Positions 25,537 to 36,057 of a DNA stretch of 64,000 nucleotides are shown one piece after another. Every line of letters starts with the position of its first letter. Within the stretch, counting starts at the first letter, position 1. The DNA is taken from contig NZ_RJVP01000003.1 of NCBI RefSeq assembly GCF_003730115.1, forward strand, positions 1-64,000, read 5' to 3'. The translations under genes and the position numbers were made by a program. This DNA comes from Pseudomethylobacillus aquaticus (GTDB lineage Bacteria; Pseudomonadota; Gammaproteobacteria; Burkholderiales; Methylophilaceae). The notes below the pieces were generated by a model. That model did not search any database. It was not told where the DNA came from and worked only from the letters and a program-made list of their open reading frames with translations.

Positions 25537-27213
25537 ATGGCAGCGGTCACGGATGCGACCTTTTCGAACAGCCCACCGGGTGGCATGTTCTCGTCAGCCC
25601 TGGGCAACCGGCTGTTGCTGGGGGTCGGCATCGCGGCGGTGATCGCGGTGATGAGCGCCTTCTGGCTGTGGAGCCAGCAGCCGGATTATCGCGTGCTGTT
25701 CTCCAACTTTTCCGATAAGGATGGCGGTGCCATCGTCGGGGCGCTGGAACGGATGAACGTGCCTTACAAGTTCTCGGAAGGCGGCTCGGCCATCCTGGTG
25801 CCCGCCGCACAAGTGCATCAGGCACGTCTGCGCCTGGCTGCCGAAGGCCTGCCCAAAGGCGGCAATGTGGGCTTCGAGATCATGGAGCAGCAAAAATTCG
25901 GCGTCTCGCAGTTTCTGGAGCAGGTGAATTTCCAGCGCGCGCTGGAAGGCGAACTGGAGCGCAGCGTGCAATCCATCGCGGCGGTACAGAACGCCCGCAT
26001 CCACCTGGCCATCCCCAAGAGCAGTGTATTCGTGCGTGACCAGCAGAAACCCACTGCCTCGGTGCTGCTCAACCTGCAGCCTGGCCGCACGCTGGACGCC
26101 CAGCAGGTCAGCGCCGTGGTGCATCTGCTGGCCAGCAGTGTGCCGGAACTGACCGCCGCCAACGTCACCGTGGTGGATCAGAACGGCAACCTGCTGTCCG
26201 ACAGCGGCCGCCAGGACAAGACCAACAAGCTGGACCCGAATCAGATCAAGTACGTAGAAGCCCTGCAGCAGAGCATCGCACGCCGCGTGGAATCCATCAT
26301 CAGCCCCATCGTCGGTGCCGAGAACGTACGCGCTGAGGCCAGTGCCGATGTCGATTTCGCCAACGTGGAACAGGCCGCCGAGATCTACAAACCCAACCAG
26401 ACACCAGACAGCACGGTGATCCGCAGCCAGCAATCCAGCGAATCCGCCACCGTGCCCGGCAACAACCTGAATGGCGGTGTGCCGGGCGCACTCAGTAATC
26501 AGCCGCCTGCCGAGGCAAGCGCCCCGCTGGTACAGCCCGCGCCTGCCGAAGGCGCAGCCACTGCCGCACCTGCCGCCGCCAATACTCCGCCGCTCATGAA
26601 CACGCAAAAGAACGCCACCACCAATTATGAAGTGGACAAGACCGTGCGTTACTCCCAGCAGGCCATGGGCGGCATCAAGCGCCTCACGGTAGCCGTGGTG
26701 GTCAACTTCAAGCGCGAAGCCGGCAAGGACGGCAAGCTGCAGGACAGGCCGCTCAGCGACGCCGAAAAGACCCAGATCGCCGATCTGGCGCGTCAGGCCA
26801 TGGGCTACAACGAAGCGCGTGGCGATACGCTCACCGTGGTGAACAGCAGTTTCGCTGGCAACTTGCCTGTGCTGGAGCCCGAAGTACCGCTGTGGAAACA
26901 ACCGCAGAACATCGCCATGGGCATGGAAGTGCTCAAGCTGCTGGCTGGTGTGCTGGTGATGCTGATGCTGTACCTGCGCCTGCTGAAACCCATGCTGCGC
27001 AAGCTGGTGACCCCGGCGCTGCCAGCCCCGGCTGCGCCTGCACTGGCCGATGACAGCGAGAACCCTGTCCTACTGGAGGCAAGTGGCCCGGCCACACCGG
27101 CCATCACGCAACGCGGCTATGTGCAGAACCTGGAGACCGCCAAGAGCATCGCCAAAGACAATCCGAAGATGGTCGCCAACGTCGTTACCAACTGGGTGAG
27201 CAATAATGATTGA
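25537..27213 (+). CDS. fliF: Flagellar MS-ring protein FliF
   Basis: 558 residues. FliF forms the MS ring in the inner membrane. Two membrane segments: about 24-47 (LLLGVGIAAVIAVMSAFWLW) and about 455-478 (VLKLLAGVLVMLMLYLRLL). Ring-building motifs between them include DYRVLFSNFSDKDGGAIV and ARIHLAIPKSSVFVRDQQKP. An Ala/Pro-rich stretch (about 310-355) is inserted before the second conserved block. The C-terminal FliG-binding tail is present. It overlaps fliG by eight bases and starts the fliFGHIJK run. Confidence 0.97.
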   Translation: MAAVTDATFSNSPPGGMFSSALGNRLLLGVGIAAVIAVMSAFWLWSQQPDYRVLFSNFSDKDGGAIVGALERMNVPYKFSEGGSAILVPAAQVHQARLRLAAEGLPKGGNVGFEIMEQQKFGVSQFLEQVNFQRALEGELERSVQSIAAVQNARIHLAIPKSSVFVRDQQKPTASVLLNLQPGRTLDAQQVSAVVHLLASSVPELTAANVTVVDQNGNLLSDSGRQDKTNKLDPNQIKYVEALQQSIARRVESIISPIVGAENVRAEASADVDFANVEQAAEIYKPNQTPDSTVIRSQQSSESATVPGNNLNGGVPGALSNQPPAEASAPLVQPAPAEGAATAAPAAANTPPLMNTQKNATTNYEVDKTVRYSQQAMGGIKRLTVAVVVNFKREAGKDGKLQDRPLSDAEKTQIADLARQAMGYNEARGDTLTVVNSSFAGNLPVLEPEVPLWKQPQNIAMGMEVLKLLAGVLVMLMLYLRLLKPMLRKLVTPALPAPAAPALADDSENPVLLEASGPATPAITQRGYVQNLETAKSIAKDNPKMVANVVTNWVSNND

Positions 27214-28201
27214 GAACGGGATCATGAAAGGCGCCATCCTGATGCTGGCGCTGGGGGAAGAAGAGGCCGCCGAGGTGATGAAACACCTCGGCCCGCGTGA
27301 AGTGCAGAAGCTGGGCGCGGCCATGGCCACCATGAAGAGCATAGGCCACGACGATGTGGAAGCCGTGCTCAGCGAGTTCGTCACCAAGGTGGACGAAAGC
27401 ACCTCCATCGGCCTGGATTCCGACGACTATATCCGCTCCGTGCTGACCAAGGCACTGGGCGATGACAAGGCCTCCGGCCTGCTCAACCGCATCCTGCAGG
27501 GGCGTGACGCTAGCGGCATCGAAAGCCTGAAATGGATGGATGCGCAGACCGTGGCCGAATTCATCCGCAACGAACATCCGCAGATCATCGCCACCATCCT
27601 GGTGCACCTGGAACGTGACCAGGCCTCGGAGATCCTCAGCCATTTCACCCCGCGCCTCAGGGGCGATGTGATGCTGCGCATCGCCACGCTGGACGGCGTG
27701 AAGCCCGCTGCGCTCAAGGAACTCAATGACGTGCTGACCAAGCTGATGAGCGGCAACGAGAACCTCAAGAAGATGCCGATGGGCGGGGTGCGCACCGCCG
27801 CCGAGATCATGAACTTCATGAACAGCGACAACGAGACCTCGGTGATGGAAACGCTGAAAGACCATGACATCGACATGGCGCAGAAGATCATGGACCAGAT
27901 GTTCGTGTTCGACAACATCATCGACATCGACGACCGTGGTATCCAGACCATACTGCGCGAAGTGCAGTCCGAAATGCTGATCCTGGCCCTCAAGGGCGCC
28001 ACCAATGAGCTGCGCGAAAAGATCTTCAAGAACATGTCCACACGTGCCGCCGAAATGATGCGCGAAGACCTGGAGGCCAAAGGCCCGGTACGTCTTTCCG
28101 AAGTGGAAGCACAGCAGAAGCAGATCCTGCAGATCGTGCGCAGACTGGCCGACGAAGGCCAGATCATGCTGGGTGGCAAAGCCGAGGATGCCTATGTTTA
28201 A
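27206..28201 (+). CDS. fliG: Flagellar motor switch protein FliG
   Basis: 331 residues. FliG is the rotor component that meets MotA and sets rotation direction. The N-domain binds FliF, the middle has the EHPQ motif (about 122-125), and the C-domain has the charged residues in LVFDNIIDIDDRGIQTILREV-like helix. The start overlaps fliF; an internal ATG at codon 7 (MKGAILMLAL) is an alternative start. Confidence 0.97.
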   Translation: MIENGIMKGAILMLALGEEEAAEVMKHLGPREVQKLGAAMATMKSIGHDDVEAVLSEFVTKVDESTSIGLDSDDYIRSVLTKALGDDKASGLLNRILQGRDASGIESLKWMDAQTVAEFIRNEHPQIIATILVHLERDQASEILSHFTPRLRGDVMLRIATLDGVKPAALKELNDVLTKLMSGNENLKKMPMGGVRTAAEIMNFMNSDNETSVMETLKDHDIDMAQKIMDQMFVFDNIIDIDDRGIQTILREVQSEMLILALKGATNELREKIFKNMSTRAAEMMREDLEAKGPVRLSEVEAQQKQILQIVRRLADEGQIMLGGKAEDAYV

Positions 28202-28266
28202 GCAGGGTGCTGAGCCGGTCGATGCTATGTGTGCCGCGATGTGCAATGCCGTGACGAGGGACGCGC

Positions 28267-28971
28267 ATGTCTGACCCGGCCGCATTACCCAAAGAACAAC
28301 AGACTGCCTACCAGCGCTGGGAGCTTTCCTCGCTGGAACAGGTGAAGGTGACGCCACCGCTGGCCAGCCTGCCGGAAGTGGCCGCGCTGATCAGCCAGGC
28401 TGAAAAAGAAAGCTATGCCAAAGGCGTACAGCAGGGCTATGCCGCTGGCGTGCAGCAGGTGAACAACGCCGCGCAAGCCGAGCGCCAGCAGTTGCTGAAC
28501 ATCGCCCAGCAGTTCAACGCCACCTTGGCCGGACTGGAACAGCAGATGGCTGCGCCGCTGGTGAAACTGGCGCTGGATATCGCGCAAGCCATGCTCAAAC
28601 AAACGCTGCAACAGTCGCCAGAACAGCTATTGCCCGTGGTGCGCGAATGCCTGAATTATCTGCCCAGCGTGGAACAACCCGCCCGCCTGACCCTGCACCC
28701 GGACGATGCGGCCATCGTGCGCAACAGCCTGACCGATGCGCTGCGTGAACAACACTGGATCATTCAGGAAGACCCGCATCTGGAACGCGGCGGCTGTCTG
28801 GTGGACACCCCGGCCAACCATATCGATGCCAGCATGGCGACACGCTGGCAACGCATCAGCGAAGCACTGGGTCAGCCACATGTCTGGGCCAGAACTGAGA
28901 CCAGCAGTGAAATCAGCAGTGAGGCGAAAAGCGCAATGAGCAGCGAGATGCGCACGGGGCTCGCAGCATGA
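28267..28971 (+). CDS. fliH: Flagellar export ATPase regulator FliH
   Basis: 234 residues. FliH dimers bind and restrain the FliI ATPase and dock it to FliN. The N-terminus is variable, the middle carries an Ala/Gln-rich coiled coil with [14 protein letters not shown] spacing, and the C-terminal domain resembles the V/F-type ATPase stalk subunit E. The last ~25 residues are Ser/Glu-rich. It overlaps fliI by four bases. Confidence 0.94.
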   Translation: MSDPAALPKEQQTAYQRWELSSLEQVKVTPPLASLPEVAALISQAEKESYAKGVQQGYAAGVQQVNNAAQAERQQLLNIAQQFNATLAGLEQQMAAPLVKLALDIAQAMLKQTLQQSPEQLLPVVRECLNYLPSVEQPARLTLHPDDAAIVRNSLTDALREQHWIIQEDPHLERGGCLVDTPANHIDASMATRWQRISEALGQPHVWARTETSSEISSEAKSAMSSEMRTGLAA

Positions 28972-30410
28972 CCGCCTACGCCGCGCCCGCCATCAGCCCC
29001 GACCATACATTACGCCAGTGGCAATACCACCTGCGCGACTGCAGCGAACTGCTCAATCTGCAACAACAACTGGCGCCGCTGCAGGTGGCTGGCCGCATCA
29101 CCAAGCTCACCGGCCTGGTGATGGAGGCGGTGGGCATCCAGCTTTCCGTCGGCAGCGTATGCCATATCGCGCTGTCCGATGGCCACCATGTGGAAGCCGA
29201 AGTGGTCGGCTTCGATGGTGACCGCCTGCTGCTCATGCCGCAAAGCCATGTAGGCGGCATAGGCCCGGGCAGCAAGGTGCTGCCGCTCAATGTCTCCGAG
29301 ACCCTGCCCGGCCCGCATGCCAGCCCGCATCCACGCCGCCGTGCCGCGGACCGCTCGCGTCATCTGCCGGTCGGGCCGGAACTGCTGGGCCGTGTGGTGG
29401 ATGGCGGTGGCAAGCCGCTGGACGGCCTGGGCCCCTTGCGTACCAGCCACAGTGCACCGCTGCATACCCGCCCGCTCAACCCGCTGGAACGCGACCCCAT
29501 CCAGCACACGCTGGACGTGGGCGTACGCGCCATCAACAGCATGCTTACCGTGGGGCGCGGCCAGCGCATGGGCCTGTTCGCCGGCTCGGGCGTGGGTAAA
29601 TCCATGTTGCTGGGCATGATGGCGCGCTACACCAGCGCCGATGTCATCGTGGTGGGGCTGATCGGTGAACGTGGCCGTGAAGTAAAGGAATTCATCGAAC
29701 AGATCCTGGGCAGCGAAGGCCTGGCGCGTGCCGTGGTGGTGGCCGCCCCTGCCGATGTACCCGCACTGATGCGCTTGCAGGGCGCCCATTACGCCACCAC
29801 CATCGCCGAACATTTCCGTGATGCTGGCCTGAACGTGCTGCTGATCATGGATTCACTGACCCGTTATGCCATGGCGCAGCGCGAGATCGCACTGGCCATA
29901 GGCGAGCCACCGGCTACCAAGGGCTATCCGCCTTCCGTGTTCGCCAAGCTGCCTGCGCTGGTGGAACGCACCGGCAATGGCCGTGCCGGTCAGGGCTCGA
30001 TCACCGCGTTCTATACCGTGCTGACCGAAGGAGATGACCAGCAGGACCCCATCGCCGATGCGGCACGCGCCATCCTGGACGGCCACATCGTGCTCAACCG
30101 CAGCCTGGCCGAGAGCGGCCACTACCCCGCCATCGACATGGAGCAATCCATCAGTCGCGTCATGCACAGCATCACCAGCACCGCCCATCAGCAGGCGGCG
30201 CGGCGCCTGAAACAGCTCAATTCACGCTATGCACGCAGCCGCGACCTGATCAGCGTAGGCGCGTATCAGGCCGGTAGCGACCCGCTGCTGGACGAGGCCA
30301 TACGCAAGCACGAGGCCATCGCGCATTTTCTGCAGCAGGGCATCGCGGAATCCGCCAGCCTCGCCGACAGCATCGTACAACTCACTGACTTGACTGCGAC
30401 CCCGGCATGA
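28968..30410 (+). CDS. fliI: Flagellum-specific export ATPase FliI
   Basis: 480 residues. FliI energises delivery of export substrates. The Walker [12 protein letters not shown] lies at about 199-209, Walker B in [20 protein letters not shown], followed by the conserved [15 protein letters not shown]. The N-terminal beta barrel and C-terminal helical domain are complete. It overlaps fliH (four bases) and fliJ (four bases). Confidence 0.97.
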   Translation: MTAYAAPAISPDHTLRQWQYHLRDCSELLNLQQQLAPLQVAGRITKLTGLVMEAVGIQLSVGSVCHIALSDGHHVEAEVVGFDGDRLLLMPQSHVGGIGPGSKVLPLNVSETLPGPHASPHPRRRAADRSRHLPVGPELLGRVVDGGGKPLDGLGPLRTSHSAPLHTRPLNPLERDPIQHTLDVGVRAINSMLTVGRGQRMGLFAGSGVGKSMLLGMMARYTSADVIVVGLIGERGREVKEFIEQILGSEGLARAVVVAAPADVPALMRLQGAHYATTIAEHFRDAGLNVLLIMDSLTRYAMAQREIALAIGEPPATKGYPPSVFAKLPALVERTGNGRAGQGSITAFYTVLTEGDDQQDPIADAARAILDGHIVLNRSLAESGHYPAIDMEQSISRVMHSITSTAHQQAARRLKQLNSRYARSRDLISVGAYQAGSDPLLDEAIRKHEAIAHFLQQGIAESASLADSIVQLTDLTATPA

Positions 30411-30859
30411 CCAGCAAACCCAACACCAGCCTGCAACTGCTCATCGAACTGGCCACCCAAGCCACGGAAGCCGCCGCCCTGCGCCTGGGTGAACTGAATC
30501 AGAAACTGGCACAGGAGCAGGACAAACTCGCCATGCTGCAATCCTTCCATGCCGATTACCTGCAACGTCTGCAAGGGCAGTTGCAGCGCGGCCTGTCGCC
30601 ACGGGAATACCAGAACTACCAGGCTTTTGTAGGCAAGCTGGAAACCGCCATCAGCGGGCAGCAGGACCTGCAGAAGCAGTTGCAGGCGCAGATCGGGGCG
30701 CAGCGCCTCAACTGGCAGGAATGCCAGAAGAAACAGCTGTCTTACGAAGTGCTGGTAGCGCGTCAGGAAAAAGCCGAACAGCAGCACCAACGCAAAAAAG
30801 AACAACAACAACTGGACGAATTCGCTGCGCGTGCCGCACGCCTGCGCACCGCCTCCTGA
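30407..30859 (+). CDS. fliJ: Flagellar export protein FliJ
   Basis: 150 residues, almost all antiparallel coiled coil rich in Gln, Leu, Lys and Glu, as for FliJ, which resembles the gamma stalk of F1 ATPase and cycles late export chaperones. [17 protein letters not shown] is a recognisable segment. Position between fliI and fliK supports the call. Confidence 0.92.
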   Translation: MTSKPNTSLQLLIELATQATEAAALRLGELNQKLAQEQDKLAMLQSFHADYLQRLQGQLQRGLSPREYQNYQAFVGKLETAISGQQDLQKQLQAQIGAQRLNWQECQKKQLSYEVLVARQEKAEQQHQRKKEQQQLDEFAARAARLRTAS

Positions 30860-30861
30860 CC

Positions 30862-32355
30862 ATGATGATGAACCCGACCAGCTCGGCAGCCAGCAATGCG
30901 GTGAACAGCCAACCCAAGCCAACAGCCACAGAACTTAGGGCGTCCGAGGCGAATACCCCGCCTTTTCAGCAGGTGCTGGCTGCGCACACGCGGACAGCTG
31001 AGGCAGAGCCGCCCTCGCCCGTCATGTCCGGCAACCCCAGACTCAAAGCCAGCGGGGTGCCAGGCAAACCGGTCAGCCCGCCAGCCCTCGGCGACAAACC
31101 GCTCAACCGCCAGGCGGTCAGCACAGACAAGGTCACCAGCACAGACAAGTCCATCAGCACAGACCAGCCCGCCAAGACCGAAACGCTCAACACTGCACAG
31201 GCTAGCGGGGGCCATAGCAACACGGCTGATGCCGCGCTCGAACCCCAGGATAGCAGCAGCCAAGCCGCACGCGAGTCGCTGCAGGTGCTGAATGAATGGC
31301 TGGGCATACCTGCATCTACAGCAGGCACGGCGGCAGAGATTGTGACGGGAATACCCCCTGCACCTGCTGTAGCAGTAGCGGCCGTGCCGGATCGGAACCT
31401 AGCAGGCTCAAGCGCAGCAAAAACAAGCGCAGCTGAAACAAGCGCAGCTGAAACAAGCGCAGCAGAAATAAGCGCAACACAGTTCAGCACAACGCGTTCA
31501 GGCTTGCCCGCTACCGACAGGCTGGCGGGGCAACACACCGAACCCAAGCAAGCGCCGACGGCAGGCAAAAGTGCTTATCTGGCTTTAGCAGACGACACGT
31601 TGGCAGACACGCCGCAGCAAAGCCGCAGCGCACCGCTGTTGCAGGAAGTGCCGGGCCGTTCCGAGCTTGGCGCTCGTCAGCCGGATGCCGCGCTGGCGGC
31701 AGTCAGGCCGGATACACCAGGCAGCACCGCTGCTCATGGCGCCAACAGTCCTCTGCCCAATCACGCACTCGCTGAAAGCGGTCAGATAACTGAAAACAGT
31801 CAGATAACTGAAAACCGTCAAATAGCATTCACACCTGCACCACAAACCAGCAGCGCGCCCGCCACGCTAACGATCACAACGGCCAACACAGTGGCCAGCC
31901 TGTTGCCGCCCGCGCCTTATATCGACCGCTATCCGGGCCACAGCGGTTGGAACCAGGCCATCAGTCAGCAGGTGCTGTGGATGGTGGGCGCACAGGAACA
32001 AACGGCCACCTTGAGCCTGAACCCGCCCGATCTCGGGCCGTTGCAGATCGTGATCCAGGTGAGCAATGAGCAGGCCAGTGCCAGTTTCAGCTCCGAGCAT
32101 CAGGAGGTGCGCCAGGCCTTGCAGGACGGCATGGAGCATCTGCGTGAACGCATGAAAGAAGCCGGTGTGACGCTGGGCGAGACGTCGGTCGGTAGCGGTC
32201 AGGCGCAGCAACAGGCACAGCGCGATGGCGCGCAGGCCACCCGTCATGCAGCTGGCCATGCACTTCAACCAGACAGCGGTACCACGCTGCAAGCGCTGAG
32301 CAGCGCAAACCCGCGCACCACCCTGCAGCAAGGCCTGGTGGATCTGTATGCCTGA
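30862..32355 (+). CDS. fliK: Flagellar hook-length control protein FliK
   Basis: 497 residues from ATG 30862, two bases after fliJ; ATGs at 30865 and 30868 are also possible. FliK is the molecular ruler for hook length and triggers the export switch at FlhB. The N-terminal two thirds is low-complexity, rich in Ala, Ser, Thr and Pro, with short in-frame repeats: (T)SAAE units at 31427-31475, STDK/STDQ units near 31130-31165 and QITEN units at 31785-31815. The conserved C-terminal domain is at about 370-460 (LSLNPPDLGPLQIVIQVSNEQ, then HLRERMKEAGVTL). Confidence 0.95.
   Translation: MMMNPTSSAASNAVNSQPKPTATELRASEANTPPFQQVLAAHTRTAEAEPPSPVMSGNPRLKASGVPGKPVSPPALGDKPLNRQAVSTDKVTSTDKSISTDQPAKTETLNTAQASGGHSNTADAALEPQDSSSQAARESLQVLNEWLGIPASTAGTAAEIVTGIPPAPAVAVAAVPDRNLAGSSAAKTSAAETSAAETSAAEISATQFSTTRSGLPATDRLAGQHTEPKQAPTAGKSAYLALADDTLADTPQQSRSAPLLQEVPGRSELGARQPDAALAAVRPDTPGSTAAHGANSPLPNHALAESGQITENSQITENRQIAFTPAPQTSSAPATLTITTANTVASLLPPAPYIDRYPGHSGWNQAISQQVLWMVGAQEQTATLSLNPPDLGPLQIVIQVSNEQASASFSSEHQEVRQALQDGMEHLRERMKEAGVTLGETSVGSGQAQQQAQRDGAQATRHAAGHALQPDSGTTLQALSSANPRTTLQQGLVDLYA
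31420..31475 (+). repeat. In-frame 15-bp tandem repeats inside fliK
   Basis: About four degenerate copies of ACAAGCGCAGCTGAA encode TSAAE repeats. A second pair (CAGATAACTGAAAAC with a 3-base spacer) lies near 31785-31815. Multiples of three keep the frame, so copy-number change would alter FliK length, the property used for hook measurement. Confidence 0.85.
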
Positions 32356-32484
32356 TTGCAGCATGGCTGGCGCCACGCGCTGCCAAGCAGCAAAATAGGC
32401 GGCCTTTCCCTTTCTGTTCCGCGCATGCGTGGAGGTGCTTTTCTTCAATAATGCAGCCATCACCTCTGATTCAAGGAATTCGGT

Positions 32485-32976
32485 ATGGCACAGCAGGCAG
32501 AAGACGCCGTCTCCGCGACAGCGCCCACATCACGCAAGAAGCTGCTGATGGCACTGATCGCCCTGCTGGTGGTGGGTGGCGCAGGTGGCGGGGCCTGGTA
32601 TTACCTGCAGGCCAAACCCGCACACGCCAAGCCGGTGGAAAAGCCGGTGGAAGTACCCAAGCCCCCGGTGTTCGTCACGCTGGAGACCTTCACCGTCAAC
32701 CTGCAATCCGATGTCACCGATGAATACCTGCAGGTGGACATCACCCTGCAGGTGCAGGACGAACTGGCCATGGCCGCCCTCAAGGAGAACATGCCGCAAG
32801 TGCGCAATCGCCTGCTGATGCTGCTCACCAGCAAGCAAGCCAGCGCCCTGGCCACCGTGGAAGGCAAGCAGCAACTGGCGGGCGAGATCCGTCAGCAACT
32901 CAACCTGCCCTTCAACAGCAGCGACAAGACCGAAGAAGTCAGCGCCGTGTTCTTCACCTCGTTCGTGATCCAGTAG
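32485..32976 (+). CDS. fliL: Flagellar basal body-associated protein FliL
   Basis: 163 residues. FliL surrounds or supports the stator at the inner membrane. A short basic/polar N-terminus, one membrane segment (about 20-40: LLMALIALLVVGGAGGGAWYY), a Lys/Pro-rich linker with tandem KPVEKPVEVPKPP, and the periplasmic domain (VTLETFTVNLQ, DEYLQVDITLQV). The 130-bp gap before it holds no gene and may contain a promoter. Confidence 0.95.
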   Translation: MAQQAEDAVSATAPTSRKKLLMALIALLVVGGAGGGAWYYLQAKPAHAKPVEKPVEVPKPPVFVTLETFTVNLQSDVTDEYLQVDITLQVQDELAMAALKENMPQVRNRLLMLLTSKQASALATVEGKQQLAGEIRQQLNLPFNSSDKTEEVSAVFFTSFVIQ

Positions 32977-32985
32977 GCACCCACC

Positions 32986-33990
32986 ATGGCCGATACCTTT
33001 TTATCGCAGGAAGAAGTCGATGCGCTGCTGCGCGGCGTCAACAATGACGGCGACGATGCGGTCGAGGAGATCGACCGTACCGGCGTGCGCGATTACAACC
33101 TGGCCACCCAGGAACGCATCGTGCGGGGCCGCATGCCCACGCTGGAGATCATCAACGAGCGCTTCGCGCGCCTGCTGCGCATCAGCCTGTTCAACTTTCT
33201 GCGTCGCAACGCGGAAGTGTCGGTAGGCCCGGTACGCATCTCCAAATACAGTGATTTCATCCGTAATCTGGTGGTGCCCACCAACCTCAACCTGGTGCAG
33301 GTGAAGCCGCTGCGCGGCACTGCACTCATGGTGTTCGACCCTGGCCTGGTGTTTATGGTGGTGGACAACCTGTTCGGCGGCGATGGGCGTTTCCATACCC
33401 GTGTGGAAGGCCGCGATTTCACCCAGACCGAGCAGCGCATCATCCAGCGCATGCTGGACATCGTGTTCGAGACCTATGCCAAATCCTGGGAGCCGGTGTA
33501 CACGCTGGAATTCGAGTACATCCGCTCCGAGATGAACACCCAGTTCGCCAATATCGCCACTCCCAACGAAGTGGTGGTGGCGGTGACTTTCAGTATCGAG
33601 ATCGGCTCCTCCACGGGCGACATCCATTTCTGCATGCCGTATTCCATGATAGAGCCCATTCGCGATCAACTCACCTCCACGCTGCAAGGCGAGATCCTCG
33701 GGGTGGACAAGCGCTGGGTGCGCCTGATGACCCAACAGATCCAGAGCGCCGAAGTGGAACTGATCGCCGACCTGGGCAAGATCAACATGCGGCTGGGCGA
33801 CATCCTCAACATGCAGGTCGGTGACGTGATCCCGATGGCCGTGCCCGAGGAAGTGGAAGCCCGCGTGGACGGCATCCCGGTGATGCAATGCCGCTACGGC
33901 GTGTTCAACGGACAGTACGCCATGCGCGTCGAAAAGCTGTTGCGCGCCAATTCAACCGAATACATCAAAGGAGAAAGCCATGGCGACTAA
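32986..33990 (+). CDS. fliM: Flagellar motor switch protein FliM
   Basis: 334 residues. FliM binds phospho-CheY and relays it to FliG. The N-terminal CheY-binding peptide LSQEEVDALLRGV is at 5-17, followed by the GGXG-type middle domain (VDNLFGGDGRF) and a C-terminal SpoA domain (LGDILNMQVGDVIPM). It overlaps fliN by eleven bases. Confidence 0.97.
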   Translation: MADTFLSQEEVDALLRGVNNDGDDAVEEIDRTGVRDYNLATQERIVRGRMPTLEIINERFARLLRISLFNFLRRNAEVSVGPVRISKYSDFIRNLVVPTNLNLVQVKPLRGTALMVFDPGLVFMVVDNLFGGDGRFHTRVEGRDFTQTEQRIIQRMLDIVFETYAKSWEPVYTLEFEYIRSEMNTQFANIATPNEVVVAVTFSIEIGSSTGDIHFCMPYSMIEPIRDQLTSTLQGEILGVDKRWVRLMTQQIQSAEVELIADLGKINMRLGDILNMQVGDVIPMAVPEEVEARVDGIPVMQCRYGVFNGQYAMRVEKLLRANSTEYIKGESHGD

Positions 33991-34429
33991 TGCCAATGCA
34001 CTGGATGGCAACATCACCCAGACCATCGCCGAAGACGACTGGGAGGCCGCCATTGCCGAGCAGAAAGCCTCGGCCAGTGCCGCCAACCCGGTGCTCACCG
34101 GTCAGAACGAACGCAATCAGGTGTTCACGGAATTTTCAGCGCAGGGCAAGAATACGGGCAGCACGCAGAATGACATCGACTTCATCCTGGATATCCCGGT
34201 GCAACTCACCGTGGAGCTGGGCCGCAGCAAGATCGCCATCAAGAACCTGCTGCAACTGGCGCAAGGCTCGGTGATCGAGCTGGACGGCATGGCGGGCGAA
34301 CCCATGGACGTGCTGGTCAACGGTTGCCTGATCGCGCAGGGCGAAGTGGTGGTGGTGAACGACAAGTTCGGCATACGCCTCACTGACGTGATCACGCCTG
34401 CGGAACGCATCCGCAAGCTGAACAAGTAA
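33980..34429 (+). CDS. fliN: Flagellar motor switch protein FliN
   Basis: 149 residues. FliN forms the base of the C-ring with FliM and docks FliH. An acidic, Ala-rich N-terminal extension of ~60 residues precedes the SpoA domain (DIPVQLTVELGRSKIAIKNL, GEPMDVLVNGCLIAQGEVVV, FGIRLTDVI). The start lies inside the fliM end behind a GGAGA site. Confidence 0.97.
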   Translation: MATNANALDGNITQTIAEDDWEAAIAEQKASASAANPVLTGQNERNQVFTEFSAQGKNTGSTQNDIDFILDIPVQLTVELGRSKIAIKNLLQLAQGSVIELDGMAGEPMDVLVNGCLIAQGEVVVVNDKFGIRLTDVITPAERIRKLNK

Positions 34430-34445
34430 GCGCACCAGAAAGCAG

Positions 34446-34970
34446 ATGACCATGCGTGTTTCCTCATCGCTGCACCTGAACGCCAGCCTGGGCTTAGCCA
34501 GCCTGCTGTGCCTGCCCGGCCTCGCCCATGCCGAGGCGCCTGTTTCCGGCACCGGCAGCCTGCTGCAAGTGGTGCTGGGCTTGTCGGTGGTGCTACTGGT
34601 GATGATGGCGCTAGCCTGGCTGGCCAAGCGCTATCAGCTGAGCAACCCGCATGGCGGCAGTGTGGCGCGCGTGGTCGGCGGGGTCAGCGTAGGCACACGT
34701 GAACGCGTGGTGGTGATCGAGGTGGGTGAGCGCTGGCTGGTGGTGGGCGTGGCCGCTGGCCAGGTCAGCAGCATCGCCAACCTGGCTGCAGGCGAGTTGA
34801 CGGGCAGCAGCGCTGTGGCGGCTACTCCGCTGCAAGGCAGCTTTGCAGCGCGTTTCAAACAGGCGCTAGGCAAGGTCATCGTCGGCGACCAGAACAAGCC
34901 GAGCCAAGACAAACCGCTCCAGGGCAAGTCAATTCAAGACAAACCCACCCAAAGCAAACCGGATGCCTGA
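34446..34970 (+). CDS. fliO: Flagellar export apparatus protein FliO
   Basis: 174 residues. FliO helps assemble the FliP export-gate ring. A signal-like hydrophobic N-terminus (to about residue 30, ALA/AHA) is followed by a membrane segment (about 40-62) and the cytoplasmic domain with [21 protein letters not shown]. The last ~25 residues are short Lys/Pro/Gln repeats (QDKP, QGK, QSKP), unusual but common for FliO tails. It overlaps fliP by eight bases. Confidence 0.93.
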   Translation: MTMRVSSSLHLNASLGLASLLCLPGLAHAEAPVSGTGSLLQVVLGLSVVLLVMMALAWLAKRYQLSNPHGGSVARVVGGVSVGTRERVVVIEVGERWLVVGVAAGQVSSIANLAAGELTGSSAVAATPLQGSFAARFKQALGKVIVGDQNKPSQDKPLQGKSIQDKPTQSKPDA

Positions 34971-35772
34971 GCAGATGACGCGCCTGATGCATACCCTGCA
35001 AACCACCTTAAGGCATGCGCTATCCAGGACAGGCTGGCTGCTGCCTCTGCTGGTGCCCGCGCTACTGCTGCTGCCTTCCAGCAGTGTTGCCGAAACTGCC
35101 GGGCTCACCGTGCTATCGGCACAACCCGCCGCCGGTGGCGGCCAGAATTACACCCTCAGCCTGCAGACCCTGCTGCTGCTCACGTCACTGAGCTTCCTGC
35201 CCGCCGCCCTGCTGATGATGACCAGCTTCACACGCATCATCATCGTGCTGTCGCTGCTGCGTCAGGCACTGGGTGTGCAATCCGCACCGCCTAACCAGGT
35301 ACTGGTGGGGCTGGCCCTGTTCCTGACCCTGTTCGTGATGGGGCCGGTGATCGACCGCATCTATGCCGAGGCCTACCAGCCGCTGCAGGAGAACCGCATC
35401 ACCATGCAGGAAGCCATGGAAAAAGGGGCCGCGCCACTCAAGCAGTTCATGATGAAACAGACCCGCGAGAATGATCTGGCCATGTTTCTGAAGATGTCGC
35501 GCAGCCCGGCTGTGAATGGCCCGGACGACGTGCCGCTGCGCGTGCTGATCCCCGCCTTCATCACCAGCGAACTCAAGACCGCGTTCCAGATCGGCTTTGC
35601 CATCTTCATCCCCTTCCTCATCATCGACATGGTAGTGGCCAGTGTGCTGATGGCCATGGGCATGATGATGGTGTCGCCCGCCATCGTGGCACTGCCGTTC
35701 AAGCTCATGCTGTTCGTGCTGGTGGATGGCTGGACCCTGCTGCTGGGCTCGCTGGCACAAAGTTTCTATTAA
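34963..35772 (+). CDS. fliP: Flagellar export gate protein FliP
   Basis: 269 residues. FliP forms the core of the export gate with FliQ and FliR. A cleavable signal sequence (to about 45) precedes four membrane segments, with the conserved [32 protein letters not shown] and [20 protein letters not shown]. Translation may start at 34963 or at the ATG a few codons later. Confidence 0.96.
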   Translation: MPEQMTRLMHTLQTTLRHALSRTGWLLPLLVPALLLLPSSSVAETAGLTVLSAQPAAGGGQNYTLSLQTLLLLTSLSFLPAALLMMTSFTRIIIVLSLLRQALGVQSAPPNQVLVGLALFLTLFVMGPVIDRIYAEAYQPLQENRITMQEAMEKGAAPLKQFMMKQTRENDLAMFLKMSRSPAVNGPDDVPLRVLIPAFITSELKTAFQIGFAIFIPFLIIDMVVASVLMAMGMMMVSPAIVALPFKLMLFVLVDGWTLLLGSLAQSFY

Positions 35773-35781
35773 GGGAGGCGT

Positions 35782-36051
35782 ATGAGTCCGGAAAGTGTCA
35801 TGGTGATGGGCCGCCAGGCCATGGAGATCACGCTGTGGGTGGCCGCCCCCATGCTGGGCGTGGCGCTGTTCATCGGCCTGCTGGTCAGCATCTTCCAGGC
35901 CGCCACGCAGATCAACGAAACCACCTTGTCCTTCATCCCCAAACTGCTGGGCGTGTTCCTGGCGCTGGTCATCGCCGGGCCGTGGATGCTGACAATGATG
36001 CTGGACTACATGCGTCAGGTACTTACCGGCATCCCCGGCATGGCCGCCTAG
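35782..36051 (+). CDS. fliQ: Flagellar export gate protein FliQ
   Basis: 89 residues with two membrane helices, standard for FliQ. The conserved core VSIFQAATQINETTLSFIPK is present. GGGAGG lies before the ATG. It follows fliP by nine bases. Confidence 0.97.
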   Translation: MSPESVMVMGRQAMEITLWVAAPMLGVALFIGLLVSIFQAATQINETTLSFIPKLLGVFLALVIAGPWMLTMMLDYMRQVLTGIPGMAA

Positions 36052-36057
36052 GCCCGG

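Noticed and set aside
25594-26901. 435-codon minus-strand frame opposite fliF
   Set aside because: Antisense shadow; FliF is complete.
31420-31475. Repeats in fliK considered as a CRISPR-like or noncoding array
   Set aside because: Repeats are in frame, have no spacers and code for a low-complexity ruler segment.
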